In this document: piece after piece, positions 11,404-24,300 of the stretch
Layout: every line of letters begins with the position of its first letter
Numbering within the stretch: position 1 is the stretch's first letter
Assembly (NCBI GenBank): GCA_036924285.1
Contig: JAYKYS010000005.1
Coordinates: 23,720,001 to 23,784,000, forward strand
DNA from: Asterella californica
Lineage: Eukaryota > Streptophyta > Marchantiopsida > Marchantiales > Aytoniaceae
DNA length: 64,000 bases
Reading direction: 5' to 3'
Made by a program: the position numbers and the translations under genes
Notes under the pieces: model-generated
Told to the model about the DNA's origin: nothing
Databases searched by the model: none
The model's input: only the letters and a program-made list of their open reading frames with translations

Positions 11404-11860
11404 TATATTGATGAGATCTTCCATCTGACGTTAAGCTTGCAGTTAAGCTACAGGTCGAGCAGAGAACTTACTCTAACTTTAGCCGGCACGGTTCATAAGA
11501 TTCTAGAGATGTTTCATATTATAGCAGCGGTAGTAGACCTTAGAGCTTCTGATAGCAGAGCTTAGTTCCGATATTTCTTCAGGTTTTTGGACGTTAGGTT
11601 GTTTGATTCTTTCTCTTCATATATTGATGAGGTCTTCCATCCAACGTTAAGCTTGCAATTAAGCTACAGGTCGAGCATTCACTAGAGAATTGTGCTCTAA
11701 CTTTAGCTGGCACAATTCACAAGATTCTAGAGGTGTTCCATATTACAGCAGCGGTAGGAGACCTTAGAGCTTATGATAGCAGATCTTAGTCCCGATGTTC
11801 CTTCAAGTTTCTGGGCCTTGGGTTGTTTGACCCTTTCTCTTGATATATTGATGAGATCTT
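11404..11860 (+). repeat. 215-225-bp tandem repeat upstream of the transposase
   Basis: 'tatattgatgag.tctt' begins at 11,404, 11,619 and 11,844. Between these marks the sequence repeats almost fully (aagctacaggtcgagca; attctagag.tgtt.cata). Two full copies and the start of a third are present. This looks like a subterminal repeat of the CACTA-like element. Confidence 0.8.
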
Positions 11861-13467
11861 TTCATTCGTTAGCTATTCATTGAGTCACATTGGTTGTAAC
11901 AAGTAGAAGAAGAGATCAGATCTAGAAGATCTCTACATCGTGGTGTGCCGTTACCATGCGGTCACAGTACGAGAGAAAGAGTCCACCGTTTCTCTTCTAT
12001 TGGCTGTTACGACGAGAGTTGACGTCCACCTTATAGATACCCACGACTGACGGAATCGCTAAGTTCTTCTTCTGTTCTCTGGAGCTTGGTCTTCACTACT
12101 TACCTCGATTTCTCTTCCTTGCCTTTCAACGCCTCAGACAGAATATGACGGATTCTTACCGTGATGATATTTACCAAGGCGATTAGATCCTGTTTCTCTT
12201 GGCTGCACATTTCTGTCTCTGATTGATGAATTTAGACTCTGAATCCTTCGCGGCGGGAGTATAACACGACTTGGAAAGAAAGAAAGAGATGTAGCGCAAC
12301 AGATTTTCATGCTAGTTGTGAAGAAAACGAAAGGGAACTTGAGCGTTGATACGTAAAAGACATATGATGGAGTCTGACAAGTGCGAAGGTACTCGTAATC
12401 GTGGTCGTGTGAAATGTCACTGTTCATACAAGTGTTCTTTACTGCCAGCCGGTTTCGCTTTAGTTCCTGAGTCCACTGCAAGATTTCATCAGAAAAAATC
12501 GATTCAGAATGTCGTGTGTCCCACAATAGTTCCACCTCAAGAGAAAACGGTCATATCTGATAGGGTAGCAGTTCGTCCCAGTCGAGTCCTCTGCTTTTGT
12601 AGTTCTTGTGGTCAAAACGGTCAATGGATTACCGAGCGATCTCATCGTAGACACGACCGAATCTCTGTTTGGAAAGCTAGATTATCTACACATATATCAG
12701 TTAATTTCGTAGAACCGATAGAGGAAGAACTGATACATATGCATACTGCTCATGAATCATCGACTCCTATCAGTACTAACTTGGATGCCATCTCTGTTAG
12801 GAGCTGTCCAAATCTTAGTGAGTTGACACATCCCATCGATGTAGATGACTTATTCAATGTATTTCCAGTAGAGTTTGATGAAGCAATGCAAGAGAAAGTA
12901 GTAGAGATGTTTTCATTGTTAGATTTTCACAAAGTTTCCATTGCATTACAGTCAAAGTTACTGAAACTCTTATTTGGTGATATCGGACGAAGACAAGATT
13001 CAAGAATATCAAGAATATCTACAGATTACTCAAGAGATATTCCTCGAATAGCACCAACGGATTACAAGAGCATGTCGTGGGCTAGAATGTTAACACTTGC
13101 AGGGAACTCTTGGGTGGGAGGATGTAGTGGTGAGAGTGCACCATCTTCATGGCGTAAGTTAATACAAACTTATGATCAACTAGGGATGGTCAAACCCGAA
13201 AGATGGTATATGTGTAACGGTACATCATCTTCTCCTCATGTGCCTGTGACAATCGGACCGGATGAAAATCTTACTTTGTGTTCTGTTCGAGGTTGTAGTC
13301 GTCCAATTTTTGATATGATCAGATTTGATTATATTCCCATAGGGTCAATTTTGAAACCACTGTTTCAAAGTCGAACATTCTGTCATGACATGTTGAAACT
13401 TTGGAGACAAAGAAACGATTGGATGGGGAAGGATATCGATTATGAACCATCATCGATCTACGAGTTC

Positions 13468-13470
13468 TGA
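13468..13470 (+). other. premature TGA in the transposase
   Basis: TGA separates IYEF from HGSKFRQ in one continuous reading frame. Related transposases usually have Trp (TGG) here, so a G-to-A change is the simplest explanation. A tiny intron removing it cannot be excluded. Confidence 0.6.
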
Positions 13471-14636
13471 CATGGAAGTAAGTTCCGTCAGTATCAGAAC
13501 TTTTGGGATCCAAATACGTTGTGGTCTCCACCGGTTACTTGCAGAAATCTAGAATGTGGAAAAGTTTACAGACTGTGGCCGACAGTATGTGAAGAATTAC
13601 AAGATCAGACTAACTATGATGCAGAAACACAATGTTACAAGTTTCCTTGTGTTCAATGTTCCACAGAGATTATCCATTCTCCAACTTACGTCCAGGTAAG
13701 TTTATTACATCACGTCATAGTTATCATTTACTGCATAACTTCAAATGTACATATGATCTTTATAGAACAACACTAACACCAACTTTTTTTGTTTCTTGTG
13801 AATTTTCAGGGAGAACCACTGAACGTAGCCTTAATAGGTCACTGGGATGGTTTTCAAGCAGCTACCACAGCACAAAAGGATTGCTGGACGGTTGAAATAT
13901 CAGTACTAAATGCTGGTAAAACTCCAGTATCTAACAGTTTATTGGCTAAACCAATCCCTATACTCTTTATCCCGATGACATCGAAGCTTATACAGAAACA
14001 GAAAGACTCTCATATCTTAGAGGCTTTCCTGAAGCCAATGTATTTTGATTTGAAGAGATCATTTATAGATGGTTTTTGTGTACCATATATACCTGTAGGT
14101 GATTATAGTATCCATAGACAAGTAGGAAGTGACATCAGAGTTAGAGTCATGCTCATGAGTTGGACAGGTGACTTACCCGCACAATGTAAAATGTCCGGTA
14201 CTTTGTTCAAGGGCTATAGCGGTTGTCGCCGATGCATCCCCATGTCTGTGATGGTGGATGGACAGATTGTTTATCCTGATAACAGATATCAAGTTCGATA
14301 TCCTCCGGAAAAGAGGAAAGTGGAAGATATGAAGAAGTTTGGGTTATTGCTTCAATCAACGACTCGGGAGGAGGAGAAAGAAGAATACCGCAGACAGAGT
14401 GGTTTGGCTTATTTGACTCAGCAGTGGAGTTTGAATGATCTGTACGATTTTGATATATCTAAAGATAATTTACACGACGTAATGCATTTGCTTGTGCTGA
14501 ATGCTGTGAAGAACTTTAACGATCAGTTTGTCGGTGTCTTGAATCCGAAGCAGATAAAGGTGTTACAACAAGTACTTCTACAACTCACCAGAAAGAGACC
14601 TGCTGGATTGGGAGACCGATGGCCACGACCTCCTAC

Positions 14637-14645
14637 AAAAAAAAA
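14637..14645 (+). other. frameshift at an A9 homopolymer
   Basis: Conserved-looking coding sequence passes from the frame ending GDRWPRPPTKKK into the +1 frame starting EMFKLSFYKAEEH across nine adenines. This could be a real indel or a sequencing or assembly error in a homopolymer. Confidence 0.65.
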
Positions 14646-16733
14646 GAGATGTTTAAATTGTCTTTCTACAAAGCCGAAGAACATCAGTTGTTCATGATGT
14701 ATTGTTTACCATCAATTCTAGAAGAACTTGGATTTGATATTGATTCTTACTATGGTAAGATCGTATCTCTTTTAAATCAACTCTGGCGGATTTTCTTCAT
14801 CACGTCCCGAAAATATGGATGGACATTCAAGATGTTACAGAATGCTCGGCAACTTTGTCTGGCATGGCGAGTACTCAGTGAAGAACACGATGGTCCGAAT
14901 TCCAGAATTCTGGAACATATTCTTGGTAACTCACACATCTCTTGTTTTTATTCCGTCTCGCAAGCAATGATGTATAAAATCTCCATAAGTAAACGCATAG
15001 ACTACTTAAGTACATTAGTATTCTACAGATAATTTAGAATCTTTGTTTCAGATTGTATTTTGTTTCTGGTTGACGCACTGTAACTTTTTTTTATCTCTCA
15101 TAGATAATAGAGAATTTGCTGGGATGTGCAGGGGCAGGTGAAGTCTTTGATGACATACTTCGTCATGGTCATCATGACTATTTCTGGTGCTATGCATTTG
15201 AACGGATGGTTCGTGGATACAACGCTATTCTAACTAACAACAGGACGTCAGAGATGACATACACCAAGTACTTCTGTCGGCAGTTATTTACAATATGTTA
15301 TGCGCAAGATCGACGAGATCGAGACGGATTTCATCGACTTCACCGAATTGTTCATGATTTAGAACGAGCTTTGTATCCACGTCTTGTGAAACACTATCCT
15401 GGATATAAATATAGTTGTAATACTTGGCATAATCAACATGTTAGTGTTATTTCTAGTGTATCTATAGCATTAGAGTTGAGCAAAAACCTGATGTTATTAG
15501 GACAAGAACAGAAAACATATCCATGTTTTCAGACTACGCTGAAAGGGATTGGTGTGGGTCCTCATCACTGTACTGAGATAGATATACCACCGAACAAAAA
15601 ATATGCAAAGTATCTTACTAACTATTGGTCTAAGAAGGGATTGTTGACAGAGCAGAATAAGGAGCAGTTTCGAAATAAAATGCAAATGCTACGAGCGGTT
15701 GTTATCGGCAATTGCTGTTTCAAGACCAGTGACAACGTGGTGGTGGAGCATGATCAAGCTGACGCTGTTCAACAAACATGGAAGTGTAAACTGACTGAGA
15801 TTTTCATTCACGAATTTGGAGGACATTTTCAGATTTTCTTCGCAGGAAGATGGTACAGTCAAGTCATGGTGGATGCAGGAGGTAGTGATACACCTCTAGT
15901 TTCTGAGATTACTGGTATGACTGTTCTTGTTGAAGATCCTCTGAAGTTTAGTGGAGATAACGTACGTCCGGTTTCCAAACTTTTACATAGATTTTTTCCA
16001 CAACCTACACAACATAAATGTAGGGGTAAGCAGTGTATCGTAGCATATGAATTGAATGATCAGTTCTTCACTCCAGATATTCCTCTTCTCAAGCCAGGAA
16101 TGCCCGGATGTTGTCCTCCATGGATTGTAGGAGGTGATTTGGTCATCGCTAAAGCAAGAAACTGGAAGTGTGGAATGCCGATGAGCCTTGCGCTAGTAAG
16201 GAGAGTGCCGACAGATGCTGATAGTGAAGTGACCAAAATGTCTAACGTTATCCATTCTCGTAAAGTAGAGTTGAGTTGGCTTCAGGTAGATAATATCAGT
16301 ACTTTAGAGGGAGAAACAGAAGAGTTTACTGTATCTCGACAGGTCACTACTAGTACATGGGCAGATATTTTATCTGTAGTGCATCCCACTCAAATCATCG
16401 CGGTAGAGTTTGAAACTGTTGGAATTGAGGAAGTGAGATTATATCAACCTAAACGTTGGAAAGGGTTGAGCACTTGGTTAAACAGTGTACAGTTAAAACA
16501 CGAAAATTTTCGTTGTGCAAATACTACAGGAAAAGTTAGTAAATAATGAGAATTATCTTGGAAGTACACGTTTGTGATGATATGTGATGATATGAATTAC
16601 TGGTGTTTCATCTTGACACTGACTTGATGTTGTCATAGTTGGGTGAGGGAGTGTGTATCTCAGAAGTCTAGGACGCTCCATGGATTCTCTGCTTGCACCA
16701 GCTCATGCACAGCTCTCTCGAGCTGAACGGTTT

Positions 16734-17110
16734 TTCTCAAGAGAGCATGCAGGTTGAAAGTAAACGAACCGAACAAGAGCATGTCGACTGAGTTGCTAAT
16801 GATCGGAGATGCTGGCTGGAGTCTAGTCGAGGCAATAAGGTCTTCGACCGTGTCCTCGAAGCTTTGCTCGAATCGATTCATTGTCCACTTGATATTAGAG
16901 GGCTTCTATTCACATGATGACGCGGTTTCTCTCAAGTGAGCGTGCAGGCTGAACGTAAGTGAGCCGAACCAATGTATGACTGAGTTGCTGATGATCAGAG
17001 ATGCTGGCTGGAGTCTAATCGAGACAATGAGGTCTTCGACCGTATCCTCGAAGTTTTGCTCGAACCGATCCATTGTCCACTTGAGATTCAAAGGGCTTCC
17101 ATTGAGATTT
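16734..17110 (-). repeat. 192-bp tandem repeat with conserved coding potential
   Basis: Two copies start near 16,734 and 16,926. On the minus strand both can be read as related peptides (FEQ.FEDTVEDLI.S.RLQPAS followed by IISNSV). Substitutions partly preserve the amino acids. It lies 3' of the transposase and could be part of a second element gene or a subterminal repeat. Confidence 0.6.
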
Positions 17111-17464
17111 AGAGGGCTTCCATCCACATGACGACGCAGGTGATTGAGCACCATAAGAGGATGTAGCGCTCGTGGCTGCTCGTCTTGTTGTGGAGCTTGT
17201 TATTGTTTTTCCACGTCTATCGGGGTATGAAACTCTCTTTCGTGAATCTAGATTTCGAAGTACCAAATCCTTCAGATGACGCAAGCCGCTCGGCCTATTA
17301 ACATTCAGCTGCAAAACCTGCTGGAGAGAATCGATAGTGGATAGAACTTCTTCTGTAAGGCGGCCAAAGAGATCCGCATGCAGAGGCTCTAACAGTTTCT
17401 GCATGTGCTCGATCAAATAATCCTCCGTTGTGCAATAACACCAATAGAAGTTTAGATAGTGCAA
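17015..17464 (-). CDS. hypothetical protein, 149 codons, possibly element-encoded
   Basis: An ATG-initiated minus-strand frame with a helical, Leu-rich first half (YLIEHMQKLLEPLHADLFGR and a following Ser/Leu helix) and a basic region (LDSRKRVSYPDRRGK). It then runs into one 192-bp repeat copy. No family recognised. It lies convergent to the transposase and inside repeat-rich DNA, so it could be an accessory gene of that element or chance. Confidence 0.25.
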   Translation of the reverse strand: MHYLNFYWCYCTTEDYLIEHMQKLLEPLHADLFGRLTEEVLSTIDSLQQVLQLNVNRPSGLRHLKDLVLRNLDSRKRVSYPDRRGKTITSSTTRRAATSATSSYGAQSPASSCGWKPSKSQWKPFESQVDNGSVRAKLRGYGRRPHCLD

Positions 17465-17705
17465 AATGAGTATAATATAATTCGTACGCTCTTTATAGCA
17501 CCATTTGATCTACATAGTTGAAAATAGCACCTTATCAAGCACTTAGGATTTTCTGACAGTTATGTATTTTTTTGTCTGTGTGTGCAGAAAAAACACCAAG
17601 AGAAGTTTAGTTGGTGCAAAATGAGAATAATACGATTCGTAAGCTATGTATAGCACCATTTGATATACAGAGTTAAAAATAGCACCTTGTGAAGCACCTT
17701 AAAGA
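17439..17705 (+). repeat. ~105-bp direct repeat pair, spacing 155 bp
   Basis: Copies start at 17,439 and 17,594 ('caccaa.agaagtttag'), continue through 'tgcaaaatgag.ataata' and 'tagcaccatttgat', and end 'aaatagcacctt'. The word 'gcacc' recurs. Their position beyond the other tandem repeats suggests a subterminal region of the CACTA-like element. Confidence 0.7.
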
Positions 17706-18399
17706 CAGGCAAGGTAAAGAAATTTCATTTTGCACCGATAAGTACCTCCAGGAGTGTATTTAGAGTGCTATTCGATTCAAGCAGAAGTGTAATATTGAAA
17801 TGTCTTCCTGTGTTACTTGGGTGAGTTTCCCCGTCCTCAGGAAGCTGTCTCCCCTTCATTCTGCTTCTTGTTCACTTCTCAACCCATCCTTGTTTCTAGC
17901 ACCGTCCAGCCAGGGCGCGGGATCTATGGTCGGAAAGCTAAGGCATGCAGTTACAATGCTTCTGCTTGTTAAGAACTGCTCGATTGTTGTGCTATTTTTG
18001 TTTGTTGTTACGGTTTTTATTACAAATAACACCAGAAGGTTCCATATTGTTGTTCTCAGTACCAGAGTTCGCTTCAAACCGAATTTCGTGATATCTGAGC
18101 ATCAACTTGTTACGTCTCACCTGGCTTTCGCGCTTGAGGATACAAGGAATCAGATCATTCTTGTAAGTGCTTTTGGTAGCCTCTTCTTTGAAACGATACA
18201 AAAATCAGATTCTTATGTCATTGAGCGATATTTAGTGTTTCCATGCACCTACTGGAAATCTTCCCACGCCTTTATGGGGGTTGGAAGTGGTAGAGCTGAT
18301 CACAACTTCTACACCATCTCACTAAAGATAAAAGCTGAACAATCTCACTAATCATAACAGCTGAACAGAAACATTCTCTGTACATAATGTGCAGAGAAA
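17706..18399 (+). other. upstream region of the receptor gene
   Basis: Contains a 183-codon frame (17,800-18,351) whose product has a hydrophobic stretch but no recognisable family and an unconvincing composition. I treat it as promoter or 5' UTR sequence of the NLR gene. A possible splice acceptor 'tgtgcAG' lies 9 bp before the NLR ATG, so a 5'-UTR intron is possible. Confidence 0.3.
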
Positions 18400-21300
18400 A
18401 TGGCGTTAGCTGAAGTTCAGGCTTTCTTCGGAATTCTCTCAACGGTTAACGAGATTGTGGTGAGTACCAGTAATGCATACTACCGAGCATGTAATGACCT
18501 CCAAGCTTTCCCTCATAAGGTGGCGGATCTGAATCTCAGGCAGAAGGATTGGGAAGGTTTGCTTCAAACTCACAGTCTGCCCCTTGAGGATCCTGTGGTC
18601 GGCCGACTGAAACAAGCGAACGAGATGCTGGTAGAAGAGCTGGCGAGTTTTGAGAAGTGTCAGAAGGCCAATTGTTGCTTAAGGTTCTACAAAAAGGTAA
18701 CGTTTCCAAGCGGGATGATTGCCAACTTGGATGATGTTAGCAGGGCGTTTGACGGTATTCTACAAGGCATGAAAGAAAAAAAGGAAGCAGAGGATTTGTT
18801 GAGAGAGGCAGCAAACAAGAGACTCGCACCTTTCTCCTTCTTGATGGATGATAAATACGTGCCCATCATGGAGACTGTGAACGATATCGAGGCAGCTTTG
18901 TCTTTGGAGTCTCCGAGCGGTACAGCAGTCCTCCTGCACGGGGAGTCTGGGCGAGGAAAGTCCACGATGGCCAAGTATCTGGCACTGAAATTCCAAGAGG
19001 AACTGAAACAAGGGACCGGCAAATTTCCCGGAGGCATTTTCTTCTTGGCGTGCGAGAACTCAACAAACACACTTTTGCTCATGGCAAAACTTTGGGAAGA
19101 TCTTGGTTTTGGCTGCCAAAGATCTTATCCAGTGAATCCGTATATGCCTCTGCACAAACAAGAATCGGACCATGAGCAGATAGAGAGCCAAAATTTCGAT
19201 AATCTCCGCAGAAGAGTCATGGCTGCACTCCAAATGCGGGACTCCCGGACAATGCTGATAATCATAGACAATGTTTCCAAGCAAGACGTGTTGAATGATA
19301 TGAGGATTCCATTGAAACATATCAAGTACTTGGTGACGTCGCAGAAGCCGTATCTGAGGAACGTGACTACAAGGATAAGGCTCGCAAAACCAAGCATGGA
19401 AGAGGCGCGCTAAATTTTACGAAAGCATAGTGGAACCTGGACTGAACACACGCCGCTTACTCCACAGGTTCAGGTACGTCCAACCATTTAGCAAGAGGCG
19501 GCACATCAGATGAGCTTGTGCACATTCATTTTTAAAATTGACTAACTGCTTTAGAACAAGGCCAACTAGCGGTTAATTATGACTCTCTTTGAGTTAAGTT
19601 TCGGAAGGGCTCCATTTGAATTAAAGTCTTTTACCATGTCGGTCATATCCCGACAAGCGTCATCGGACTTACTTTATGAATAATTACAGCGTACCTAGGC
19701 CATATTCACCCAACAGGAGAGTTTGAACCCTAGACTTTTCGCTTAAGGTTCTGGAACTCAACCATCTCTGCTAGCGATCATCGATAGAGTGAGAGAGATA
19801 TCTTTCAACCTTTTACGTCTGAAAATAAGAGTCAATAGGAACCGTACAAACACGCTGATAAGTGGAGTTCCGAACAGGACAGTAAAAGAGAACTAAAAGA
19901 AAACCCAACCGAATGAGTAAAGCAAGAAGACCAGACCGGAAGAAGAGACCAGGGGAGAGAACTAGTGTGTTTCTAGCAACTGCCACTTATGAGGAAGTGC
20001 CTCTTCGATAAGCTTAATAGCATTCTGAATTCTACTACCCTTTGGGGAGTTTTCAGAGTTTTTTAAGATAGGCTGTCAGCCTATCATTGGGATCCCTTAG
20101 CGAGATCCAGTAGATCCAGTAGACTCTCTTTTTTCTGAAACAACAGGTTGCATCTAGATGTCCAGATGTAGCGCCAGACCATGCAGATAGTGTATCTGAT
20201 GGCAAGGGGGTGTTCCCTTTGAGTGCAAGGAGAATTTCTGGTGGTGACGAAAAGTTCCCTAGATGCAGTTTTGCCGCCGGTGTAGATTTTTGAATTTTCC
20301 TCAGCAGTGTGGTCCAGAATGTTGGCTATTTCTGGCATTGAGCTAGGATGTGGGATAGCGTGTTGGTGGCTGATTTACAGAATACACACAGCCCACCTCC
20401 TAGACCTACGATGGCCGTCCAGTTGTTCGTGTACAGACCATTTTGCATAATACGCCATAGGAATATAGCGTCGCGGTTATGCATTCCTTTGGCCTAGACT
20501 CCTAGGACTATGATGGCCGTTCGGTTGCTCGTGTACAGACCATTTTGCATAATACGTCATAGGAATATAGCGTCGCAGTTATGCATTCCTTCGGCCTAGA
20601 CTACTTGCCAGAGAGAACTGACATTTTCCTGAGGGTCAAGATTTCTGCCAAATTTGGTTAAATCTCATCTCGGATTCTGGTTGTAGGGTGATCATGCGGT
20701 CTGAATATACCTCTTTTACAGGTCTTGTGGAATTCCTGATGGGAATGTTGACCCTTCTCCAGCCTTGAGTATCCATTCAGACTTCTTCCCGTTGGACCTT
20801 GGGAAGACAGAATACCTTCCAGAATTTGAGTTTCCTCCATGCTTGCCTTAAGAAGGTCCTTCAGCCTTTGCTATGACTGCCATAGTGCCTTACGCGAATA
20901 GATCCTATGTGAACGAAGTATTCTGATGATGGCCAACTGCTTTTGCTTCTCCACACCTTTATTTACAAAGCACAGACGAACAAATTCGCCTAAGGAGGTT
21001 TGTGCGGAAGAGCTCACTGTGAAGGATCCTAGGTTAGCGTGGTGGAGCAACTTCTCCATGACTTGATGATAATGCGTATGTTCCGGAGTGGAGACAAGGG
21101 ATTTGCCTTCTTGTGTGAGCAGGATTTCCGCCAGAGATAGACTGGACCTTCTGTTCGGCTGGAGGTCCAAGAGCATCACTTCCAGCAATGTTCTCCAAAG
21201 TTGAGTGGCCTTCCTGTCCAGGAATCTGGCAGCGTGTTTGCTTTGAAGAGCTTCCAAGAAGGTAGTGGAGTTCTTTAGGCCTAGGCCTCCCATCTCCTCC

Positions 21301-24300
21301 GGCCTGGTTATCCATTTTGAAACAATTAGAGGAGATTTTGGATTTCCTTCTTCGGTCGTGCTCATAAGAAATTCCGATAAATACTCTCTAGTTTTTTGAC
21401 TGAAGCTCGAGGAAGAGAGCATGCTGAGAGTAAATAAACCGCTGAGGGTTGTATCACATGCTTCAGTAGAGCACTCTAACCTCGAAGGGTAACAGGGTTG
21501 AGGAGTATGCCACCAGTTTGAGTGTAATGACCTCCATGTACCATCTCCACGTCTTTTCTTCCATCAGATTTTGCCCTATCCTCACGCCGAGCCAGCTTGT
21601 GTGATATTCTGGGCCTATGATCTTGCAGCCTGGGCTAAGTAACCAAACCGGTGGGTCGAAAGTTATTCCCATTGGTATAACTTGTGATTTTGACAGATTT
21701 AACTTGGCACTGTTGTAAAGTCGCCGTTGACGTGTATCGAGGTAGAAGCTCCTCGGGTTAGACCTCGCGCCAAATTCGGGAATTCACTTCCCAAGCCCAG
21801 ACGCTCCATCGTCTGCCAGAGGAAGCCATGGTCGATACGGTCGAGACGGTCCAGTTTGTAAAACAATCCGATTTCTGAACGCTCTTAAGTCCATCGTTTG
21901 AAAGTTCAACTGCAAGATGTTGGAAAAAATCGATAGATCTTTCACGAAGTCATTTTGTTGGTGCGGCGTGATGCTTGGTAGGAGAATTACCAGCCGGAGA
22001 GCTACGATATTGGCTATGATCTTATAGTGAAGTGTCAAGAGAGCAATTGATCTCGAATAAGACAATGCGGAAGGCTGATCCTTCTAAGGTAAGAGCTTGA
22101 TAACCCCTTCTAAGAAGGAAGACGAGAGTTGAGCATTGACCCAAAATTGAAGTATGACCTCTGTGAATTCCGCCTCTAGTATCGGCCAGAGGCGGCGCAT
22201 TGACTCGGCTGTGAGGTCGTCCATGCCCGGTGCTTTCCCAGAGGGTAGTAGCCTAACGACTTCTTCGATCTCAGCCTTGGAAGGAAATTTTTCGAGAAAA
22301 GCTCCAGGAGAGAGTTTTGGCCGTATTCTCTCGAGAATAGTCTCTCTTTCCGCAGAAGCTGCTATTGTTTCCTTCTCCTTAAAGTACATCTGCGCATAAA
22401 ATGATTGAATTTCACTCATCATTTCCTTGTGATCCGTGATAGTGCCTTTCTCCGTAGTGAATAGGGACTTATTTCTACACCTAGCTGAAAAAAGTACCGG
22501 GTTGGGGGGTCACCTTCTTTCAGGAAGTTCATACGAGACCAAGTCCTCAGCCTCCGGTCCCTGATTTCCTCCCCTTCTCGAATTAGTGCCCTTAGTGAAG
22601 TTATTTCTCGCGTGACTCGATCAGCGATCCGAGTGACTTTTAGAACAAGGCCAACTAGAAGTTATCTTTGGCCCAAGTTCTCGGAAAACGCTTCGGGATC
22701 TTTACTATGCAATTTGGGAAAGCAGGATTAAGAACCATATCCAAGAGGTACCACTAGAGGCCGCATCCGGTTAGTAAAAGGAAAACCAAGGACAAAAAGT
22801 AGACACGAAGTGCAGTCCAAGAGTGAAGATCATGCAGATATGATTGTTTGCGAGTCTAATTCTCCTAGATGTCTCAACCTTAAGGGTAAAGCTTTTTCGA
22901 TATGAGTGATAGCGGCCTGAAGTCTGGAGCCCTTGCGAGTGTGCTCCACGTTATTCAGGGCAGCTATCATTCAGGGCAGCTGTCATTCTCGAGCTTCCCT
23001 TAGGGGGAGCCAGTATGCAGTAGCGTAGATTTCTTTTTAGAATACAAGAATTACACCTAGCTACCCATATGTGTTTCCATGCTAACCAAATAGAGTAATG
23101 GATTGCTACGCATTGCGGGCTGTTTCCTCTAAGGACCACAGAATGTCATGTGGTGATGTGAAGTTGCCAGCGTGAAGCCTAGAAGCCGTGCATGTGTTCT
23201 GTAATTTCTTTGAAACGTGTGCCAGAATGCTATGGATTTTTGGCAGATGACCAGGAGATGTGTAAGGTTTTCTGTGGCCAGTTTACAGAATACACATAAC
23301 TCGTCTCCTATCCCCATTAGCTCCGCGTGACTATTGGTAAATAATCCATCTTGGATTATTCTCCACATAAATATGGAGTCGTGGTTGTGGAATATGAAAT
23401 CCGTCTACATAATATTTGGAGATCTTCCATATTCCAGGATTTTTGCCAGATGTCGTTCGAGCGAATCATTTCGCAGTTCAGTGCAGTCACTCGATCTGAG
23501 TATATCTTTTCGATCGGGCGAGAAAATTCCCGTATGGGGTTATTAATTACCCCATTTCCACCTCTGGGTTTCAGAGATTGTCCTGTCCTTAAGGCCGAGT
23601 GATGACTTGATGCCTCCCAGTATCTAGACCCTTCAGAGTCCCCTGGGAGAAGCCCTTCTAGCCTGTGACGTTCAGCCCATAGTGGGGTAGGTGAAGAAAC
23701 TTTAAGAGCCTAGAAGACCCGGATGGTAGCCTTCTCCTCCAGCTTCCCCTGATCTCTGTTTACTGAGTATAGGCGAACGAACTCGGCTAAGGACGGGTGA
23801 TCTGGTATTGTGACTTGAGCTGGATCTCATTGTAGCGTGGGTTTGCTTCTTCGCCAGGAGTTGACTATCATCTTCATTGTGACAAAGTGGCGACAGTGGA
23901 TCTGTCCTCAGGTGAGGAGAATCTCAGGTAGCACTCAGACGGGATCCCCTCTTGACCTTGTGGCTCTTAAGTAGGTAGTCCCTTTTGTCCAGGTAACTGG
24001 CAGCATGCTTGCTCTGTCCACCGGGGCTTTTTGGCCTGGATATCCATTTCCATGCCACTAATGGCATTCTGGATTTACCCTCCTCTGTGGGAACCTCACA
24101 AGAAGTTCCGATATACGTTCTTTAGCTTCTTAGCTGAGGTTCGGGAGAGTGGACATACATAGAAGAGATAGAAAGCAACAGGTTGCAATTGGATCTTGTG
24201 CTTCAGAAGTACTACCTTGGCACCGGAAGGAAGAAGTGCGGAAGAATAAGCTGCTAACCGAGGCGTGATAGAGTCCATGTATCTCCAAACACGTTCCTCC

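Larger units (their letters stand above)
12346..16546 (+). pseudogene. CACTA-like (Transposase_21-type) transposase, disrupted
   Basis: Probable exons: 12,346 (or ATG 12,364) to 13,695; 13,810 to about 15,020; 15,104 to 16,546. Intron 13,696-13,809 (114 bp) has cag|GTAAGT and ttttcAG and keeps frame. The N-terminus has Cys/His clusters (KCHCSYKC; CFCSSCGQNG...RRH) typical of zinc-binding heads of these transposases. The core has HGSKFRQYQNFWDPNTLWS, a LIGHWDGF segment, GDLPAQCKMSG...GYSGCRRC and DNLHDVMHLLVLN, in the order known for CACTA/Transposase_21 proteins. Two breaks are visible: an in-frame TGA at 13,468-13,470 exactly where this family usually has Trp before HGS, and a frameshift at the A9 run 14,637-14,645. 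The last intron (ending tcatAG at 15,103) has an unsettled donor. I found no CACTA terminal repeats. Confidence 0.75.

Noticed and set aside
17800..18351. 183-codon membrane-like protein upstream of the receptor
   Set aside because: Composition is unconvincing, no family is recognised, and the position fits promoter or 5' UTR. Kept only as a region note.
18687..19397. several antisense frames of 68-131 codons
   Set aside because: They are shadows of the NB-ARC exon, whose motifs are on the plus strand.
19700..19780. functional tRNA gene
   Set aside because: A- and B-box words are present but too close together, no cloverleaf can be formed, and the copy has a body and tail like a SINE.
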